NCBI GenBank assembly: GCA_019649035.1
Contig: BMAT01007256.1
Coordinates: 378,507-420,957, forward strand
Origin: Elysia marginata
Lineage: Eukaryota > Mollusca > Gastropoda > Plakobranchidae
Direction: 5' to 3'
DNA length: 42,451 nt
Shown: piece after piece, positions 35,001 to 42,451 of the stretch
Layout of the letters: each line of letters starts with the position of its first letter
How positions within the stretch are numbered: the first letter of the stretch is position 1
Made by a program: the position numbers and the translations under genes
The notes under the pieces: generated by a model
The model's input: only the letters and a program-made list of their open reading frames with translations
Database searches by the model: none
What the model was told of the DNA's origin: nothing

Positions 35001-38000
35001 AATCTCTGCAAAGACAAAGCTGTGTTTTTTTAAGAAGGAAGACGACGGGTTTTAAAACTAAAAACTTTAAGTCGAGAGTTCGAATCATACCAAAAGCAAA
35101 AGCAAACAGTTCTCGGCCGTTGTCACTTAAAGGGCCAACGCAATCCACTGCTAAATTCATATATTAGGTATTTCAATCATTAATGATTACACAGTTGCTG
35201 CCTCAAGTATTGGTTCTGGTTTCTAAAGTTATGATTTTACGAGGCATAAGTAAAGTTATTATCGCTTGGTCTTTGTGTTTGTGGTTTATGACTAAGTGTT
35301 GGTGTCCTTCCGGATTCGATGGTTGCCTTTCCCTTTTAAGTTAAGGAAATCATAGAGGCTAAACAAAGACCTTCGTTATAAAACAAAAAATTTTAAGGAG
35401 CTTAATGGCGACATGGTTTGAGCTATGATTGTTTATGTGGTAAGGCGGTGGGTGCCAAAGTTACTATAAGTCGAGGGTTCGAGTCATACAAAAGTCGAAT
35501 ATTTTTTTTTCTTTCCTTTAAAAACTAGATTCAATCCACTGATGATTCATACCTAAATATTTCAACCATTACTAGTGGCGCCGTGGCTTCTTTTATAATA
35601 TAATTTTATCTTTTTTACTTGAAGACAACATCAGTGTATGGGCTAAGATTATGTGGAATATACATGACCCCCGCCTGTATAGTTGTAACTGCAACGCATT
35701 TATTAAAGTCTTTCAGCTTTTGGATATCAACGAAAAAACTGGAGTGTGACAAAATTTATTAAGAGAATTTGACTTTAAGCGATTAATCACATATAATGGC
35801 TCCTTTTAAAGTACATTTATTGCTTTTTTATTTACTTTTTCGGGTTTCAAAGTGCGATTTTAACTAAAAAAAACTTGAAATGTATGTAGCATTTCTGTAT
35901 GACGCATCTAGATATTGACTGCCTTCATGTCGTTAATCTACCACTGTTTGACAAACTTCAAACTACAAGACCAAAAGGGCTATAGCTGGCATTATTTTTG
36001 TAGCATTTATCTTTCGCAAGACTGTTGGCACGTAAGCAGTACTGCATATTAACTATAGTAATTAAACATGTTTATTCAGAGTAAGTGTTGACCACGCTGA
36101 GGCAACAAATCTCTGAACAATTGCTCTGGTAGTTGTTTGAGAGAATAACAGTCTAACTTGGTGAGTGTTCGAGAGTTGTGTCATTACCAGGGTGAGGGAA
36201 TCTGGGTGTATTTACATCTGATAGACAGATTTGTTTACAATGCGTTTAAGAGATGGGTGGCCATGAAGAATTAGGGCAGTACTATTGATGAGTTGTCTGG
36301 GAAAGAATGGCCTCGCGCATATATAAATGTTGACGATGTGTGGATATAGTGCGGGGTGGGTGGAGGTAGAGAAGCATCGCCAGAGACAACAGGCCTGTTC
36401 ATCCTTTACCTGCCAATTCGGTAGAATTTCTGCTAGGCTTTCGTGTGCTGGTGTTGGCTTAGTTTTGAAATATTTCATTAGTTAAAAATCGATCTTTTTT
36501 CATGTCCCCATTTACTGAAAGATATTTTCAGTGGTGGATATTTTTATCTCCGCGTTTTTATAACCTACACCTTTTTATCTGTCTTGTATGATAACAACAA
36601 TAAAATTCTATAGGAAGAAACTTAAAGCTAATAAACTGGATGCCCTTCATAACTCTTAACAAACCAACAGGGTCAAACAATAAATTAAATAAGAAAGGTA
36701 CAGGGGAGGGGGAATCTGTCGCGTGTGAGTATTTTTAAAATATTTATATTCATGGTAGAAGCTAGTATCCTTTAATAGTGAATGATTGTTGTTTTTTTTT
36801 GGGTGTGTGTCTTTCTTGTATGTATGTCCCGTATGTTTTGTAAAAGTATGTTGAGTTATTTCTTCTCTTTCTTCTTCGACATCTTCGTCATGGTTGTTTT
36901 TTTTTCTTTTCCCTCTCCCGCCATCTATTTCTCTCACGTGCACCCCGTTTCCATTTCTTTTGTCCGGCCACGCATAAGAAATACTAATAGATGGTATCTA
37001 CTGGAAACAAATTTTACCTAGCCATTTCCTTAACAGTGCAAAAGAAGATGTTCAAGAGCATTAAGTTAAAGGTTTCGACACATGCCTGCTTCCTGTTTCC
37101 TTTGCATGCAATCTCGTGCCATTAGTCCATCCTCCATGAATCTCATTCAAGTAATCACACATTAAAGCCCAAGTTGCTGGCGTTAGCGCACAGCGAGGGG
37201 TGAGTAGGTAAAGTAAAGGTTTCTCAAGAAAGATTGTTTTTAAATATTTCATCTGATTTCATTAAGATGTATTAAAATCCTTAGCCAGAAAAATGTGAGT
37301 TCATGTGTCATCAGGCGTTGGGTTTAAGCGATCCATTTAAATACAGAAACAGTAAATGTTTAAGTGAGTAGCAGGTGCACATTATTTTATATAGATGAAA
37401 AGTCATTTAAGACATCTAAACCTGATTGTTACGAAACTCTCACAGGGACTGTAAGTAAAAAGCCATATGAAGCAAATAAGATCAAAACTCAAGCTATCCA
37501 GTCCAGAAACACGAAGTCAGTGAACAAAAGCTATAGAAACGAGAAAACAGATGTATAAGCCATACACAGAGACGTTTTTCAGTACATGACGCCATTGTGG
37601 TATAAGTGTCTCGAGTGTTTCTAATTGTTGTATTTTGATCTTTTTTTAATTAACTACGCACTACTTACCCCATCCAATAAAGTAGAAAAGAACAAAAGGG
37701 GCTTTTTCATTGTCGAGTGGACGAAGAACTAGAATTAGATGTAGGAAAAAGCCTTCCACGAGCATCCAGAAAAAATTGGCCACCATGGCGAAGTATTGCA
37801 AAAACCACATTCCACGGCATAGCCATTCCTAGGAAGCATAGGTTATTGAAGTTAGTGATGATGAAACGTGTATTATTTTCATATTGATGATAATCATGAT
37901 GGTGATGATGAGGGGTGGTAATGAAGATGATAGAGATAGAACTAATAAACATTCCATTAAGTTTATAATACTTTGCGGTATTATTTTAATACTATTATTT

Positions 38001-41000
38001 TTTAATTTAGTTATTTACTACCTATTACTGCCTCTTTATTTACTGTCGTAATTGTTGTAATTATGGTGTCACTTTTATTATTACAAAGCTTTTTGGTATG
38101 GCAGAAATAATTTCATCAGAATGTATAGATGATACTGGCGATAACAACAATCTTCTTCTACAATCTAAAACATTATTTCATTTTAAAACGTGGAAAATAG
38201 TGCGTCGAATACAATGTTACAAACTAACCCACGCTTTCCGAATTTTATTTTATTTTTATAAAGATTTAAAAAAAACAATTTGATATCAACTATAGATTTC
38301 TGTCTAAACGTGATGTTCAGTTCCATTATGATGTTCGGTCATAATAAAACCGAGTTGTTGTCTTTTCATAATATGCACATGCCATACAAATTCTAAGTAT
38401 CGGTGGCGGATCGGTTCAACGGCTGTAATGCGCTTTTATTTTTATATGGTGACCAGGTTGTAAGTGATTACAGGAACCGAATTTTGTTATGTATCCATTT
38501 CAGAAAATGTACTTGACTTAAGTATGACTTATGCGCCATCAAAACTATTAGCGCTATAATACATAAGAAAGTGTCTCATTACAAGAAATGTACTCACATG
38601 ATGGCTGTACCAAAGGTAGTGGTCAAAAACTACCGGCTCAAACATGAGGATGATCATAAGGAAGCGAAGGATAAAGGATATGATGAGATTTTTGTGAATA
38701 CTGGTACGCTGGCACTGAAGCGACCTGGGGATGAAGCATTGGATGGAATGAGCAGGGTTCACAACCAACACCGGCTTAAGTTTTAGTTACTCTAACCAAT
38801 CATCCATCCACCCAAAAAACCTGTGAGTATGCTAATTATAATATCATAATAAAAAAAGGCGCCTGGCGATTAGATGTAGAAATGGAATGCCTTTTAGAAA
38901 GAATAGACTTGAGTTATTTTGTCATTAATTGATTTATGAGTTTTGCTTTTAGGATTATGTGGCCATTAACAAGACTGTACTATTGGGATAGTTTTTGTTT
39001 CTGTTAGTGCACATAAAATTGTAGTTTATGAAAGTTGGTGTAGTTGTTGCCTCGGTTAATGCAAATTTACTTCTTTTTCATTCACCTATTCTTGGTTCGT
39101 GAAATATAAACATATTATGTATAGCTGTCGCTTCTTGGTGAATGTGAAAACTATTCTCCTAGACTATCTTTTCACAAATAGGCTAGCTGGTATTAACAAA
39201 GAGACCATCGGCTAATACTTACTTGAACCAAAGAAAGATAAATAACGAGATGACTAGAACACAGAGAGAAATCACACAGCCCACAAAATAGATATAGGAA
39301 AGCATCAAGGCAGTCTGAAATGTAAAAAAAATCAGAATAAGAGGATTTGTTCCAGCTGTTTAAGTAAAAGTTAAAAAACAAACTTTAAAAAAATGTCAAT
39401 CTCCTTCTCATAGATATTTTTTTAAATTTTACACAGTTGTATTAAGACCAATGTTACGTTAAAGTCTTCTACACAGCAGCAAGCAAGTTGGGGTTTTTTT
39501 CTTTGGCTGTATCATCAGGCTATTAATTTACTTGTATAAGGGAAATGAGCTATGCACTTCGATGCCGATGCTGTACCTGCCTGTCCTCAAAACAAGTCTT
39601 ATTCGATTTGATCCTGTTACTGTTTTTAAATCTACAAATATTTAATGGATGCAAGATTCCTCAAGTTTGAACTGACTTTTACTTCACAATGGTAACAAAT
39701 TACGCACACCGCCTTATTCACTTGGCCATTAAATTAAAAATGTCGAGTACCAAAGAAACAGTTTTGATATGATCAAGGAAGGAACTAGATATATTTTAAA
39801 AATTATAATAATAACATAAGCACTTTTCATAGTATTTTACTAATCAAATATAGAAAAAGCTGTCATGATGGTGTTAGGGTTGCCGAGAAGAGAACATAAC
39901 ATTCTATACTTTTTGTGACGTGAGAATTATACTTTAAGAGGATTGACCATCTAAATTCTAGCGGTGGGTGTCAGCAAGTTCATACTTTGCTCGCCTTCTG
40001 TCTTTTACTGTAACGTTAGTAGAAAAAGAAAAAGCTTCTGTTTGTTGCAGCCGAACCATTATTCTGCCCGCTTCACAAACAGAAAGTTGTTACTGTGCAG
40101 AAATTCACACTCATTATATTTTAAAGCTTTAAACATGCATGTCAAACTATTTCTAGATTTCAATAGTATAGGTCCCTGTGATTTGGGGAGAAATATTATT
40201 ACTTAAATTCACAAAAGAAAACTTATAATGCATTTTTAGATTCAAAACAGATTGGAAGTCAAAGATTGGTTTCATTCCCTGATTCTAGAGACTTAAGGGG
40301 AAACATTTGCGCGTAGCAATCATTCAAGGCACCATTCTTATCGATGCTCGTGGTGACCGTTTGATAATCTTATGGTACTTCTGGTTGAAAGGTTATGATG
40401 TCAAGCATATATCGTAATTTTTGTATTGATAGAAAACCTTACTGCAAACGTTAGCTCATTCCTTGTAAAATGTGTACAAGTCTGCATTTTTTACTCAAGT
40501 TGATTCAAGACGGAATTCCCCATAGGCATTGCAGCATGTTGAGAAAGTTTGCATTAACTTTCTATAGGGCCACAAATAGTTTATAAGTTACCTAGCATTG
40601 CTATCTGAGAACTAGCAAGATAATAATATTGTGTAAGCCTTGATTGTTCAGTAGAGCTAGAACAGGATAACTAGAATGGAAATCTTTGATACAGCATGGG
40701 GTGATGGCTGTAGTTAAAATTATTTCTCGAACAAAAGAGAGCATTTTTTGCAGTGAGTACGAAGGGGGGGGGGGGGGGGGGTTCAACCGAAGCCGCATTG
40801 AATGTAAGGCAGCCCTGACTTAGCTTGCTAAATTATAATTATGCGAAAAGAGTCATTGATTGAGTACGGTATATCTACATACAAAGTACAGGTAGATATA
40901 GCAGAAAAAGAACTTAGTTACATCACTATCTATTTCTGGTGGTGCTGACGTGGATTCCTCCATTCTGTGGAAAGCATCTATGCAGGCACCATAGTCGCTT

Positions 41001-41052
41001 TTGTTGGCCCAGTAGCCCCCAGCATGGCAATGTCTATGTGCCAAAACACTAC
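25971..41052 (-). CDS. Class B (secretin-family) peptide-hormone GPCR, ten exons, 5' partial
   Basis: Ten exons are joined here: 41052-40922, 39314-39223, 38724-38598, 37828-37669, 32693-32563, 30765-30680, 29524-29392, 28747-28706, 27936-27822 and 26065-25971. All have AG and GT borders and compatible phases, giving 369 codons and a stop. The order is the second half of the hormone-binding domain, then TM1 to TM7, then a basic Ser-rich tail. Family marks seen are I-H-x-N in TM2, the TM3 Cys and M-L-V-E-G, G-W-x-x-P in TM4, C-W in loop 2, Q-G and Y-C in TM7 across a 42-bp exon, and N-x-E-V. The TM6 P-x-x-G proline is replaced by Phe. The receptor would sit in the plasma membrane and couple a peptide ligand to G proteins. 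TM3 and TM7 recall VPAC/PDF and CRF/DH44 receptors, but I cannot fix the subfamily. The signal peptide and first Cys of the ligand domain are missing. Confidence 0.92.
26070..27820. other. Last intron of the GPCR gene
   Basis: AT-rich sequence in which I see no repeat family. The open frames at 27085-27363 and 27195-27428 carry no recognisable domain. An unseen short exon in this interval is possible, because the candidate exon at 25415-25690 would need one. Confidence 0.5.
27822..27936 (-). CDS. GPCR exon I: helix 8 and proximal tail
   Basis: The acceptor is TTTTCTAAG and the donor is GTAAGT (phase 1). It encodes VQRALKKRWNRFKDSRNMNG and then QSYMRRRSSRTSMTMF. E-V-x-x-A-x-K-K-x-W is the helix 8 start of class B receptors. 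RRRSSRTSM offers several basophilic kinase sites. This is a likely place for receptor phosphorylation. Confidence 0.92.
28706..28747 (-). CDS. GPCR exon H: 42-bp TM7 microexon
   Basis: The acceptor is TTTTTTGCAG and the donor is GAG followed by GTAAG. It encodes exactly GIFVSLLYCVMNAE. A 42-bp exon covering this part of TM7 is an old and widespread feature of class B receptor genes, and in mammals its skipping makes truncated TM7 variants. The junction with exon G restores L-Q-G, and with the next exon restores N-A-E-V. Confidence 0.95.
29392..29524 (-). CDS. GPCR exon G: TM6, third extracellular loop, start of TM7
   Basis: The acceptor is GTGCCCCAG and the donor is GTAACT (phase 0). It encodes RTIKSTVLLVFLLGIINLIF, then FYRPKHKELK, then IVYRYVNAILPPLQ. 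The K-S-T-x-x-L start is normal for class B TM6. The expected P-L-L-G reads F-L-L-G, a two-base change from any Pro codon (TTT against CCN). The overlapping frame on the same strand starting at 29536 is a shadow. Confidence 0.94.
29713..29869 (-). mobile_element. tRNA-derived SINE in a GPCR intron
   Basis: On the minus strand, box A (TGGTCTAGTGGTAGAC) and box B (GGGTTCGAGCCC) stand in tRNA spacing, but the ends do not form an acceptor stem and the anticodon loop has eight bases. A body of about 80 bp follows (ATGTTGGCAAATAATCATTC onwards, then TCAGGTAGTAACGG). It inserted between the exon for the end of TM5 and the TM6 exon, antisense to nothing, that is, in the same strand as the gene. CAGCT occurs at both edges and may be a short target duplication. 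Confidence 0.75.
30472..30600 (-). CDS. Small intronic frame with one hydrophobic segment (doubtful)
   Basis: A 42-codon ATG frame lies between exons F and G of the receptor gene. It starts MVRITRRRSRLHRLGTKG and ends in a hydrophobic run (FGWFLAIFLFVVIHVL) before TAA. Such a frame can arise by chance in this much DNA. The basic head and single hydrophobic span would suit a small tail-anchored protein, and the hydrophobic run weakly recalls a TM6, but neither reading has real support. Confidence 0.12.
   Translation of the reverse strand: MVRITRRRSRLHRLGTKGAWKIRKSAFGWFLAIFLFVVIHVL
30680..30765 (-). CDS. GPCR exon F: end of TM5 and third intracellular loop
   Basis: The acceptor is TTTGAACAG and the donor is GTAAGC (phase 2). 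It encodes INLLILMNLVRIVIAKL followed by CSGHTNERSKI. The I-V-R-I-x-x-x-K-L pattern marks the intracellular end of TM5 where G protein binds. The 86-bp length gives a perfect phase fit with both neighbours. Confidence 0.93.
31575..31604. repeat. (ATT)n tract left of the LINE fragment
   Basis: TTATTGTTATTATTATTATT runs up to the LINE fragment at about 31610. A longer ATT-rich tract begins right after the assembly gap (32288). Confidence 0.9.
31610..31962 (+). mobile_element. LINE reverse transcriptase C-terminal fragment cut by the gap
   Basis: The translation includes IKLYNSLVKSILLYNCGTWA, LDSFHRRQLRRILEIH and, after shifts, WRLFGHILRRD. These are the thumb and tail blocks of animal LINEs. 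A stop follows TTTDEK, and another interrupts the part after EIH. The copy lies in the intron between exons E and F, in the opposite orientation to the gene. It runs into the assembly gap, so its 3' end is not visible. Confidence 0.8.
31963..32287. other. Assembly gap of 325 N
   Basis: The run of N lies inside the receptor intron between exons E and F. ATT repeats on its right edge and the LINE fragment on its left explain why assembly failed there. Confidence 1.
32288..32353. repeat. (ATT)n and (GTT)n microsatellite after the gap
   Basis: ATT units pass into TTG units near 32338. This is probably the tail of the element hidden in the gap. Confidence 0.85.
32563..32693 (-). CDS. GPCR exon E: TM4, second extracellular loop, start of TM5
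   Basis: The acceptor is TTCTACAG and the donor is GTGAGT (phase 0). The first two bases complete Val in G-W-V-I-P, the TM4 motif. It encodes IPFLVTLSWAIVM, then the loop VNHDTKCWADNSG with the universal Cys-Trp pair, then TAYILIIYVPIMLALL of TM5. It is separated from exon D by a 5-kb intron that holds the LINE-like SINE copies and no coding sequence I recognise. Confidence 0.95.
35063..35205 (+). repeat. SINE-like repeat, copy 1
   Basis: It shares with copy 2, in order, TAAGTCGAGAGTTCGAATCA, CCAAAAG, CAATCCACTG, ATTCAT, ATTTCAATCATTA and a terminal GTTGCTGCCTC. AGTTCGAATCA resembles an RNA polymerase III box B. A box A was not clear, so the SINE assignment is tentative. Confidence 0.55.
35455..35600 (+). 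repeat. SINE-like repeat, copy 2
   Basis: This copy reads TAAGTCGAGGGTTCGAGTCA, CAAAAG, CAATCCACTG, ATTCAT and ATTTCAACCATTA, and then CCGTGGCTTC. GGGTTCGAGTCA is a better box B than in copy 1. The sequence just left of it (GTGGTAAGGCGGTGGGTGCC) could hold a degenerate box A. Both copies point the same way, 390 bp apart. Confidence 0.6.
37669..37828 (-). CDS. GPCR exon D: TM3, second intracellular loop, start of TM4
   Basis: The acceptor is TGCTTCCTAG and the donor is GTAAGT (phase 1). It encodes EWLCRGMWFLQYFAMVANFF and then WMLVEGFFLHLILV. The Cys is the partner of the loop-2 Cys. A-N-x-x-W-x-L-V-E-G-x-x-L-H is a class B signature, and its Glu is part of the TM2-TM3-TM6 polar lock. FYFIGW at the end opens TM4. 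The frame also runs open out of register over this exon, but that frame is meaningless. Confidence 0.95.
38598..38724 (-). CDS. GPCR exon C: first intracellular loop and TM2
   Basis: The acceptor is TCATCCCCAG and the donor is GTGAGT after CAT. The protein begins SLQCQRTSIHKNLIISFILR, with the conserved C-x-R-x-x-I-H-x-N-L of class B receptors and a polar Arg at the TM2 end. It continues through FLMIILMFEP into the first extracellular loop (DHYLWYSHH). The loop is short, as in CRF-type receptors. Confidence 0.93.
39223..39314 (-). CDS. GPCR exon B: TM1
   Basis: The acceptor is CATTTCAG and the donor is AA followed by GTAAGT (phase 2). The protein includes IYFVGCVISLCVLVISLFIF and then LWF. 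The S-L-x-x-L-x-x-x-L-x-I-F pattern is that of class B TM1. The split Lys codon (AA plus G) is completed in the next exon. Confidence 0.92.
40764..40781. repeat. Homopolymer of 18 G
   Basis: An uninterrupted G run lies in the first visible intron of the receptor gene, 140 bp after the hormone-domain exon in gene direction. It makes a proline-rich shadow frame on the minus strand. Confidence 0.9.
40922..41052 (-). CDS. GPCR exon A: second half of hormone-binding domain
   Basis: The exon enters in phase 1 after TTCTTTCACAG and ends at GAT before GTAACT. It encodes SVLAHRHCHAGGYWANKSDY followed by GACIDAFHRMEES. The spacing of the two Cys and the Trp (C-x5-W and Y-x2-C) fits the end of the class B hormone-receptor domain. 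N-K-S is a potential N-glycosylation site. The remaining residues to E-I-D-S-D form the linker to TM1. The earlier Cys residues and the W-D motif must lie in an upstream exon to the right, which I did not find up to the window edge. Confidence 0.9.
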
Positions 41053-41254
41053 CTGTGAAAGAATTTAGAAACAAAAATATTTAGCCTAGGTAACGATATT
41101 ATACTTAACTTTTGTTGTTATTTTCTTTTGGCGTGGAAAGTGTAACAGAAGATAAGGCTGCATTGTATCAAGTGTTGAGTTGGCCTAATTGCCGGTACCC
41201 GTTTACCGGTAGCACTTACAACACTGGAAAACTGCGCCTTATCTTATCGCAATT

Positions 41255-41321
41255 TTCTTCTTCTTCTTCTTCTTCTTCTTCTTCTTCTTCTTCTTCTTCT
41301 TCTTCTTCATTTTCTTCTTCT
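41255..41321. repeat. (TTC)n microsatellite
   Basis: About 22 TTC units with one ATT interruption. It makes the poly-Ser run of the plus-strand frame at 41112-41417, which is not a gene. Confidence 0.95.
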
Positions 41322-41334
41322 CAGTGTCGACTTC

Positions 41335-41800
41335 AAATTGACCCCCGTCTGGTTGATGAAGCTGTTGATTTTTTCATTTCTTCAAGAGTTCCCCAAGAGT
41401 TTGGTATGTTAGTCTGAGGGACCGTTTGAAAATGCCAGTCTTTGTACTTCGAAATTTTGATATCTTGAAGAATATGCCCAGCAGTTTCAGCAGCATTTCC
41501 TTACAAGCGGAGATCTGCCGTTAGTCTTGTAGTTGTATGTTTTATACATGTGTTTTAAGCCTACTATGGCCAGCCCGGAGTCGGAACAGGGTTGCCTGGC
41601 CCTGCCTATCCAGCAAACCATCTTGTCTGTTGTGGTGGGGATGTCCATTTTTTTTCACCTTTCTTTCATGCAGCATTTCAATGTGTGCGTCTGGCATTTT
41701 TGTAGGACAGGTCATCACCCAGCTGCTCTAATTCAGATCCCATTCGTATTAGTCAATTTGCTTAGTTTAGTTGTTGTCATATGGTTGAAGGATTAGCGTT
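41335..41800 (-). mobile_element. LINE C-terminal remnant upstream of the hormone-domain exon
   Basis: The minus strand reads LDRQGQATLFRLRAGHSRLK (41555-41620), a block found near the end of several invertebrate LINE proteins, where Q-x-x-x-F-R-L-R-x-G-H-x-R-L precedes a Cys-rich C-P-C-x-x-x-x-x-T-x-x-H-x-L-x-x-C motif. The degenerate ACKEMLLKLLGIFFKI (about 41460-41510) stands where that motif should be. Stops after KTHV and further on show that it is dead. The plus-strand frames at 41533-41796 are shadows of it. Confidence 0.6.
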
Positions 41801-42451
41801 TCTATCTTTTTGAAGAGCATCTCTGGGGTACTTTTGTTCGGCCGCCTTGGAGTCTTTTGGGCTGTTTTTTTTAAGGACAGACTTTGAATCACTGAGTATC
41901 AATACATTACGGAAATGGAAAAGTATTTTACCGAAATCTTACCGGTTTATCATTCCGACTAAAATTTAGTGAAGATAATAAAACCTGGAGGTATGCGGAA
42001 TTTTAATAAGTAATAGGGTGGTACGTGGCTAAAGGAAGTTGTCAGTGGACCAAATTTCCTAAGGATACCATTCCTTTTCTAATACTCAAAAGAAAAGATT
42101 ATAAGTAGGCCTACAAGGGAGTGGAATTTTGTAGGAATTGCTCAAATTTACGAGCGAGCGTTCGTGCGTTTGGAAGTATTTTACAGATCCATAGATTTTG
42201 AAATGATGTTTTAAAGTGGCAGCCGCGTAGCGTCTGCGAATGCCAAGGATTATAATTCTGTTGATATGACGTGACCTTTGTAAAAAGATTCAAGAGCAGG
42301 CATAATAGAGGCACTGTAAAAATAATGTTTTTCACTTTATTCCCCATTGAATTTGTCGACAACGTTTTAAACGTTGAATATTTAGCTGAGCGCTTTTCTG
42401 TGGGGCAAGTATTTCTTAAAACTCAGTCGATTTATTCCTTTTTTTTTTTTT
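41801..42451. other. AT-rich sequence at the right edge
   Basis: I searched the minus strand for the missing W-D-G and C-W-P segment of the class B ligand domain and found nothing convincing. The frame at 42111-42362 has no recognised motif. The window ends in a T run that continues past the edge. Confidence 0.45.

Larger units (their letters stand above)
32694..37668. other. Five-kb GPCR intron between exons D and E
   Basis: No exon was recognised. Two diverged copies of a repeat with a box B-like core are described separately (35063-35205 and 35455-35600). The rest is AT-rich. Open frames at 34373-34586, 34778-35017, 36212-36478 and 36656-37021 have no recognisable domain. Confidence 0.55.

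Noticed and set aside
36656..37021. Overlapping frames rich in Lys/Asp on one strand and Phe/Val on the other
   Set aside because: Both arise from a T- and C-rich stretch; there are no motifs or splice signals to support an exon.
37707..37952. 81-codon minus-strand frame over the TM3 exon
   Set aside because: It is out of register with the TM3-TM4 coding frame, and its His and Ser runs come from intronic repeats.
41112..41417. 101-codon plus-strand frame with a poly-Ser run
   Set aside because: The Ser run is the TTC microsatellite and the rest overlaps a minus-strand LINE remnant.
41533..41796. Hydrophobic plus-strand frames that look like a membrane protein
   Set aside because: The minus strand of the same DNA carries a recognisable LINE C-terminal block, so these are shadows.
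42111..42362. Minus-strand frame with a hydrophobic start as the missing signal peptide exon
   Set aside because: No class B ligand-domain Cys or W-D pattern follows and no donor in the needed phase 1 was evident.

Overview
This is nuclear DNA from an animal, most likely a mollusc or a related lophotrochozoan. It is AT-rich and intron-rich, with no operons or bacterial genes, and it carries several retroelement lineages typical of molluscs: a Penelope-like element with a GIY-YIG domain, RTE-, L2- and Jockey-type LINE remnants, and tRNA-headed SINEs. The species cannot be read from the sequence.

The one host gene I can support lies on the minus strand from 41052 down to 25971. Ten exons encode a class B (secretin-family) peptide-hormone GPCR: the end of the hormone-binding domain, all seven transmembrane helices and the cytoplasmic tail with its stop codon. 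All nine splice junctions join in phase and give 369 codons plus a stop. The first exons (signal peptide and first half of the ligand-binding domain) lie beyond the right edge or were not recognised. The introns hold SINEs, a LINE tail and a 325-base assembly gap.

The left 25 kb holds no recognisable host gene. From left to right it contains: microsatellite and minisatellite DNA (451-732); a large imperfect inverted repeat (1180-1634); the 3' end of a Penelope-like element (1635-2246) that ends in a hammerhead ribozyme with a complete conserved core (2201-2246); a decayed RTE-type LINE on the minus strand (2291-5030), interrupted by a 246-bp insertion with a 15-bp target duplication; a 27-bp-period minisatellite (8333-8623); a LINE tail (11420-11790); a SINE (12628-12966); a MULE-type transposase remnant (13421-13975); an L2-type LINE remnant (16092-16835); a near-perfect 42-nt foldback (17892-17994); and an internally deleted Jockey-type LINE (18600-19190). 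The rest, including most of 19.2-25.4 kb, is AT-rich sequence in which I see nothing clear.

The items most worth a second look are the hammerhead ribozyme, the loss of the TM6 PxxG proline in the GPCR, the foldback hairpin, the inverted repeat that stops where the Penelope coding sequence begins, and a possible alternative C-terminal exon at 25415-25690.
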